Assembly (NCBI GenBank): GCA_964036315.1
Contig: CAXIWW010000817.1
Location: 1,275,501 to 1,339,500 of the forward strand
DNA: 64,000 nucleotides
Direction of reading: 5' to 3'
DNA from: Acanthosepion esculentum
Lineage: Eukaryota; Mollusca; Cephalopoda; Sepiida; Sepiidae
Under the pieces are notes generated by a model. It saw only the letters and a list, made by a program, of their open reading frames with translations, had not been told where the DNA came from and searched no databases. Shown here piece after piece: positions 60,722-64,000 of this stretch (position 1 is the first letter of the stretch; the number at the start of each line of letters is the position of its first letter). A program made the translations under genes and the position numbers.

Positions 60722-61400
60722 GCTACAAATCGACATCTCCTGTCTCTTTTGTGACAACTGCTTTACAAGCAATCTCAGTCTTCCGCCAGGACAGTTCTCC
60801 TGACTTTTTGTGCCAATTGCCTTAAAAGCAATCCGAGGCGGCTACGTGCCGATTTCTCCTGGCTCTTTTGTGGTAACAGCCTTACAAGCAATCTCAGGCT
60901 GCTACAAGCCGAATACGCCTGGCTCTTTTGTGAAACAGTTTGCAAGCAAACTCAGGCCACTACAAATAGACATCTCCTGTCTCTTTTGTGACAACTGATT
61001 TACAAGCAATATCAGGCTGCCGCCAGCACTGTTCTCCTGACTTTTTATGCCAATTGCCTTAAAAGCAATCCCAGGCGGCTACTTGCCGATATATCCTGGC
61101 TCTTTTGTGGTAACTGCCTTACAAGCAATCTCAGGCTGCTACAAGCCGAATACGCCTGGCTCTTTTGTGAAACTGCCTTGCAAGCAATCTCAGGCCGCTA
61201 CAAATCGACATCTCCTGTCTCTTTTGTGACAACTGCCTTACAAGCAATCTCAGGCTGCCGCAGGGCAGTTCTCCTGACTTTTTGTGCCAATTGCCTTAAA
61301 AGCAATCCCAGGCGGCTACGTGCCGATATCTCCTGGCTCTTTTGTGGTAACTGCCTTACAAGCAATCTCAGGCTGCTATAAGCCAAATTCTCCTGGTTCT
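60722..61400 (+). repeat. Sat2 four-monomer higher-order repeat, 237 bp
   Basis: Four distinct Sat2 units repeat in order. They are marked by GTGCCGATTTCTCC (with GTGGTAACTG or GTGGTAACAG), GCCGAATACGCCTGG, AATCGACATCTCCTGTC and CAGTTCTCCTGACTTTTT (or close variants). CTGACTTTTT starts at about 60,801, 61,038 and 61,275, two steps of 237 bp. Confidence 0.82.
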
Positions 61401-61939
61401 ATTGTGACAACTGCCTTAAAAGCAATCTCAGTCTACAGCAAGCCGAATTCTCCTGGCTCTTTTGTGCAAATTGCCTTACAACTTTTGTGGCAACTGCCTT
61501 ACATACAATCTCAGGCGTCTACGAGCCTACTTATCTTGTCTCTTTTGTGAAAACTGCTTTAAATGCAATCTCAGATCACTACAAATCGACATATCCTGGC
61601 TCTTTTGTGTCAACTGCCTTACAAGCAATCTCAAGCTGTCGCTAGTACAATTCTCCTGACTTAATGTGCCAATTGCCTTAAAAGCAATCCCAGGCGGCTA
61701 CGAACCGATTTCTCCTGGCTCATTTGTGGCAACTGCCTTACAAGATATCTCAGGCTACTACAAGCCGAATTCTCCTGGCTCTTTTGTGCCAATTGCCTTG
61801 CAAGCAATCCCAGGCATCTACGAGCCGACTTCTCTTGTCTCTTTTGTGAAAACGGCCTTAAAAGCAATCTCAGGCTGCTACAAAACGACATCACCTGTCT
61901 CTTTTGTTTTAAAACAGACTTACAATCAATCTCAGGTTT

Positions 61940-61960
61940 TCCGCTAGTCTGCTTGTAATG
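61940..61960. other. Sat2 strand switch
   Basis: Forward Sat2 runs to CAATCTCAGGTTTTCCGCTAG and the sequence continues TCTGCTTGTAATGCAATTGG in reverse orientation. The units just inside are not mirror images; the reversed 61,978-62,170 segment instead resembles forward units near 61,265-61,460. This is a junction of two arrays rather than a perfect hairpin. Confidence 0.85.
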
Positions 61961-64000
61961 CAATTGGCACAAAAAGCTAAGAGAATTGGGATTGCTGCAG
62001 CCTGAGATTGTTTGTAAGGCAGTTGTCACAATAGAACCAGGAGAATTCGGCTTGTTGCAGCCTGAGATTGCTTGTAAGGCAGTTACCACAAAAGAGCCAG
62101 GAGAAATCCGCACGTAGCCGCCTGGGATTGCTTTTAGGGCAATTGGCAAAAAAAGTTAGGAGAACAGTCCTAAAAAAGACACAAAAGAGACAGGAGATGT
62201 CGATTTGTAGCGATCTGAGATTGCTTGTAAGGCAGTTTCACAATAGAGCCAGGCGTATTCGGCTTGTAGCCGCCTGAGATTGCTTGTAAGGCAGTTTCAC
62301 AAAAGAGACAGGAGATGTCGTTTTGTAGCCACCTGATATTACTTGTAAGGCAGTTTCACAAAAGAGACAAGATAAGTCGGCTTGTAATGAAGTTGCCACA
62401 AAAGGGCCAGGAGAAATCGGCTCGTAGCATCCTGGGATTGCATGTAAGGCAATTCGCACAAAAAGCCAGGATAATTCTTATTGCTGCAGCCTGAGAATGC
62501 TTGTAAGGCAGATGCCACAAATGAAAGAGGAGAAATCGCTTCGTAGCAGCCTGGGATTTCTTGTAAGGGAATTATCACAACAATTTAGGAGAATTAGACT
62601 AGCGGCAGCCTGAGATTGCTTGTAAGGCAGTTGTCACAAAAGCGCCAGTAGAATTCGGCTTGTAGCAGCCTGAGATTACTTGTAAGGCAGTTTTCACATA
62701 AGAGCCAAGAGAAGTCGGCTCGTAGCCGCATGACATTGCTTGTAAGGCAGTTGTCACAAAAGCGCCAGGAGAATTCGGCTTGAAGCAGCATGAGATTTCT
62801 TGTAAGGCAATTGGCACAAAATAGCCAGGGGAATTGGGATTGCTGCTGCCAGAGATTGCTTGTAAGGCAGTTGTCACAATAGAACCAGGAGAATTCGGCT
62901 TGTAGCATCCTGAGATTGCTTGTAAGGCAGTTGTCACAAAAGAGACAGGAGATGTCGTTTTGTAGCAGCCTGATATTATTTGTAAGGCAGTTTTCACAAA
63001 AGAGCCAAGAGAAATCGGCTCGTAGACGCCTGGGATTGCTTGTAAGGCAATTCGCACAAAAAGCCAGGAGAATTCATATTGCTGCAGCCTGAGAATGCTT
63101 GTAAGGCAGATGCCACAAATGAGCCAGGAGAAATCAGTTCGTAGCAGCCTGGGATTGCTGTAAGGCAATTGGCACAAAAAGTCAGGAGAATTTTACTAGC
63201 GACAGCTTGAGATTGCTTGTAAGACAGTTTTCAAAAAGAGTCAAGATATGTCGTTTTGTAGCGGCCTGAGATTGCTTGTAAGGCAGTTTCACAAAAGAGC
63301 CAGGAGAATTCGGCTTGCAGCAACCTGAGATTGCTTGTAAAGCAGTTGCCACAAATGAGCCAGGAGAATTCGGCTCGTAGCCGCGTGCAATTGCTTGTAA
63401 GGCAATTGGCACAAAAAGCTAGGAGTATTGGGATTGCTGCAGCCTGAGATTGCTTGTAAGGCAGTTGTCACAATAGAACCAGGAGAATTCGGCTTGTAGT
63501 AGCCTGAGATTGCTTGTAAGGCAGTTACCGCAAAAGAGCCAGAAGACATCGGCACGTAGCCGCCTGGGATTGCTTTTTCGGCAATTGGCACAAAAGTCAG
63601 GAGAACAGTCCGGGCGGCAGACTGAGATTGTTTGTAAGGCAGTTGCCACAAAGAGCCAGGAGATGTCGATTTGTAGCAGCCTGGGATTGCTTGTAAGACA
63701 ATTTGCACAAAAGATCCAGGAGAATTCGACTTGCAGCAGCCTGAGATTGCTTGTAAGGCTGTTGTCACAAAAGAGACAGGAGATGTCGATTTGTAGCGGC
63801 CTGAGATTGCTTGCAAGGCAGTTTCACAAAAGAGCCAGCCGTATTCTGCTTGTAGCAGCCTGAGATTTCTTGTAAGGCAGTTTCACAAAAGAGCCAGGCG
63901 TATTCGGCTTGTAGCAGGCTGAGATTGATTGTAAGGCATTTTTAAAAAAAGAGACAGGAGATGTCGTTTTGTAGCAGCCTGAGATTTCTCATAAAGCAGT
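61949..64000 (-). repeat. Sat2 array IV, reversed, runs off the window
   Basis: These are reverse-orientation Sat2 units. A four-unit block (ATTGGGATTGCTGCAGCC, CAATAGAACCAGGAG, GTTACC(A/G)CAAAAGAGCC, CGGCACGTAGCCGCCTGGG with slight variation) occurs at 61,978-62,170 and 63,417-63,625, and also at 37,814-38,020. A second block (ATTGCTGCAGCCTGAGAATG then GATGCCACAAATGA) occurs near 62,470-62,530 and 63,070-63,130; its forward form is near 26,590 and 60,350. The segment 62,580-62,812 matches 37,990-38,210. Confidence 0.93.

Larger units (their letters stand above)
57213..61948 (+). repeat. Sat2 array III
   Basis: These are forward Sat2 units. The first 170 bp belong to the right arm of the palindrome. 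From about 57,350 to 57,825 the array follows 24,470-24,940; 57,825-58,130 follows 25,800-26,135; 59,640-61,000 follows 25,800-27,200. It is therefore a rearranged relative of Sat2 array I. No other sequence class is present. Confidence 0.94.

Noticed and set aside
1..64000. Telomere repeats, tRNA or rRNA genes
   Set aside because: No TTAGGG, TTTAGGG or TTAGG runs, no tRNA-like cloverleaf with A and B boxes, and no rRNA-like conserved stretches were seen on either strand.

Overview
This window looks like a piece of constitutive, satellite-only heterochromatin from a eukaryote with a large genome. I find no protein-coding gene, tRNA, rRNA, CRISPR array, telomere repeat or recognisable transposon. 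The 64 kb is covered end to end by four unrelated tandem-repeat families, named Sat1 to Sat4 here. Frequent CpG-to-TpG and CpG-to-CpA changes in Sat1 suggest a genome with CpG methylation, such as a vertebrate or a plant. I cannot name the species or clade from the repeats. A centromeric or pericentromeric position is plausible but not shown.

Layout. Sat1 (GC-rich, 31-bp unit with a 43-bp variant) fills about 1-22,494 and 27,808-37,648. Sat2 (60-bp unit) fills 22,495-27,807 and 57,213-61,948 in one orientation, 61,949-64,000 in the other, and 37,649-38,450 in both. Sat3 (AT-rich, about 380-395 bp) occupies 38,451-40,327 and, inverted, 55,341-57,212. Sat4 (73-bp monomers, three of which form a 219-bp higher-order repeat) occupies 40,328-48,259 and, inverted, 48,281-55,340.

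The dominant structure is a palindrome of about 19 kb, roughly 38,283-57,380. Its arms hold a sliver of Sat2, all of Sat3 and all of Sat4, and meet at a 21-bp spacer at 48,260-48,280. The arms share private variants and the same complex Sat2/Sat3 junction, so they arose by inverted duplication of an already assembled block. They have since drifted apart by substitutions and by gains and losses close to whole multiples of 73 bp.

Outside the palindrome, Sat1 shows recent long-period duplications: 1,900 bp (9,761-13,586), 2,291 bp (16,721-21,326), and 1,787, 1,313, 1,115 and 920 bp elsewhere. The Sat2 arrays either side of the palindrome share collinear blocks of 0.5-1.4 kb. Very long open frames exist in Sat1, up to about 1,300 codons, but they follow from a unit that has no stop codon in any of the six frames. 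I treat them as non-genic.
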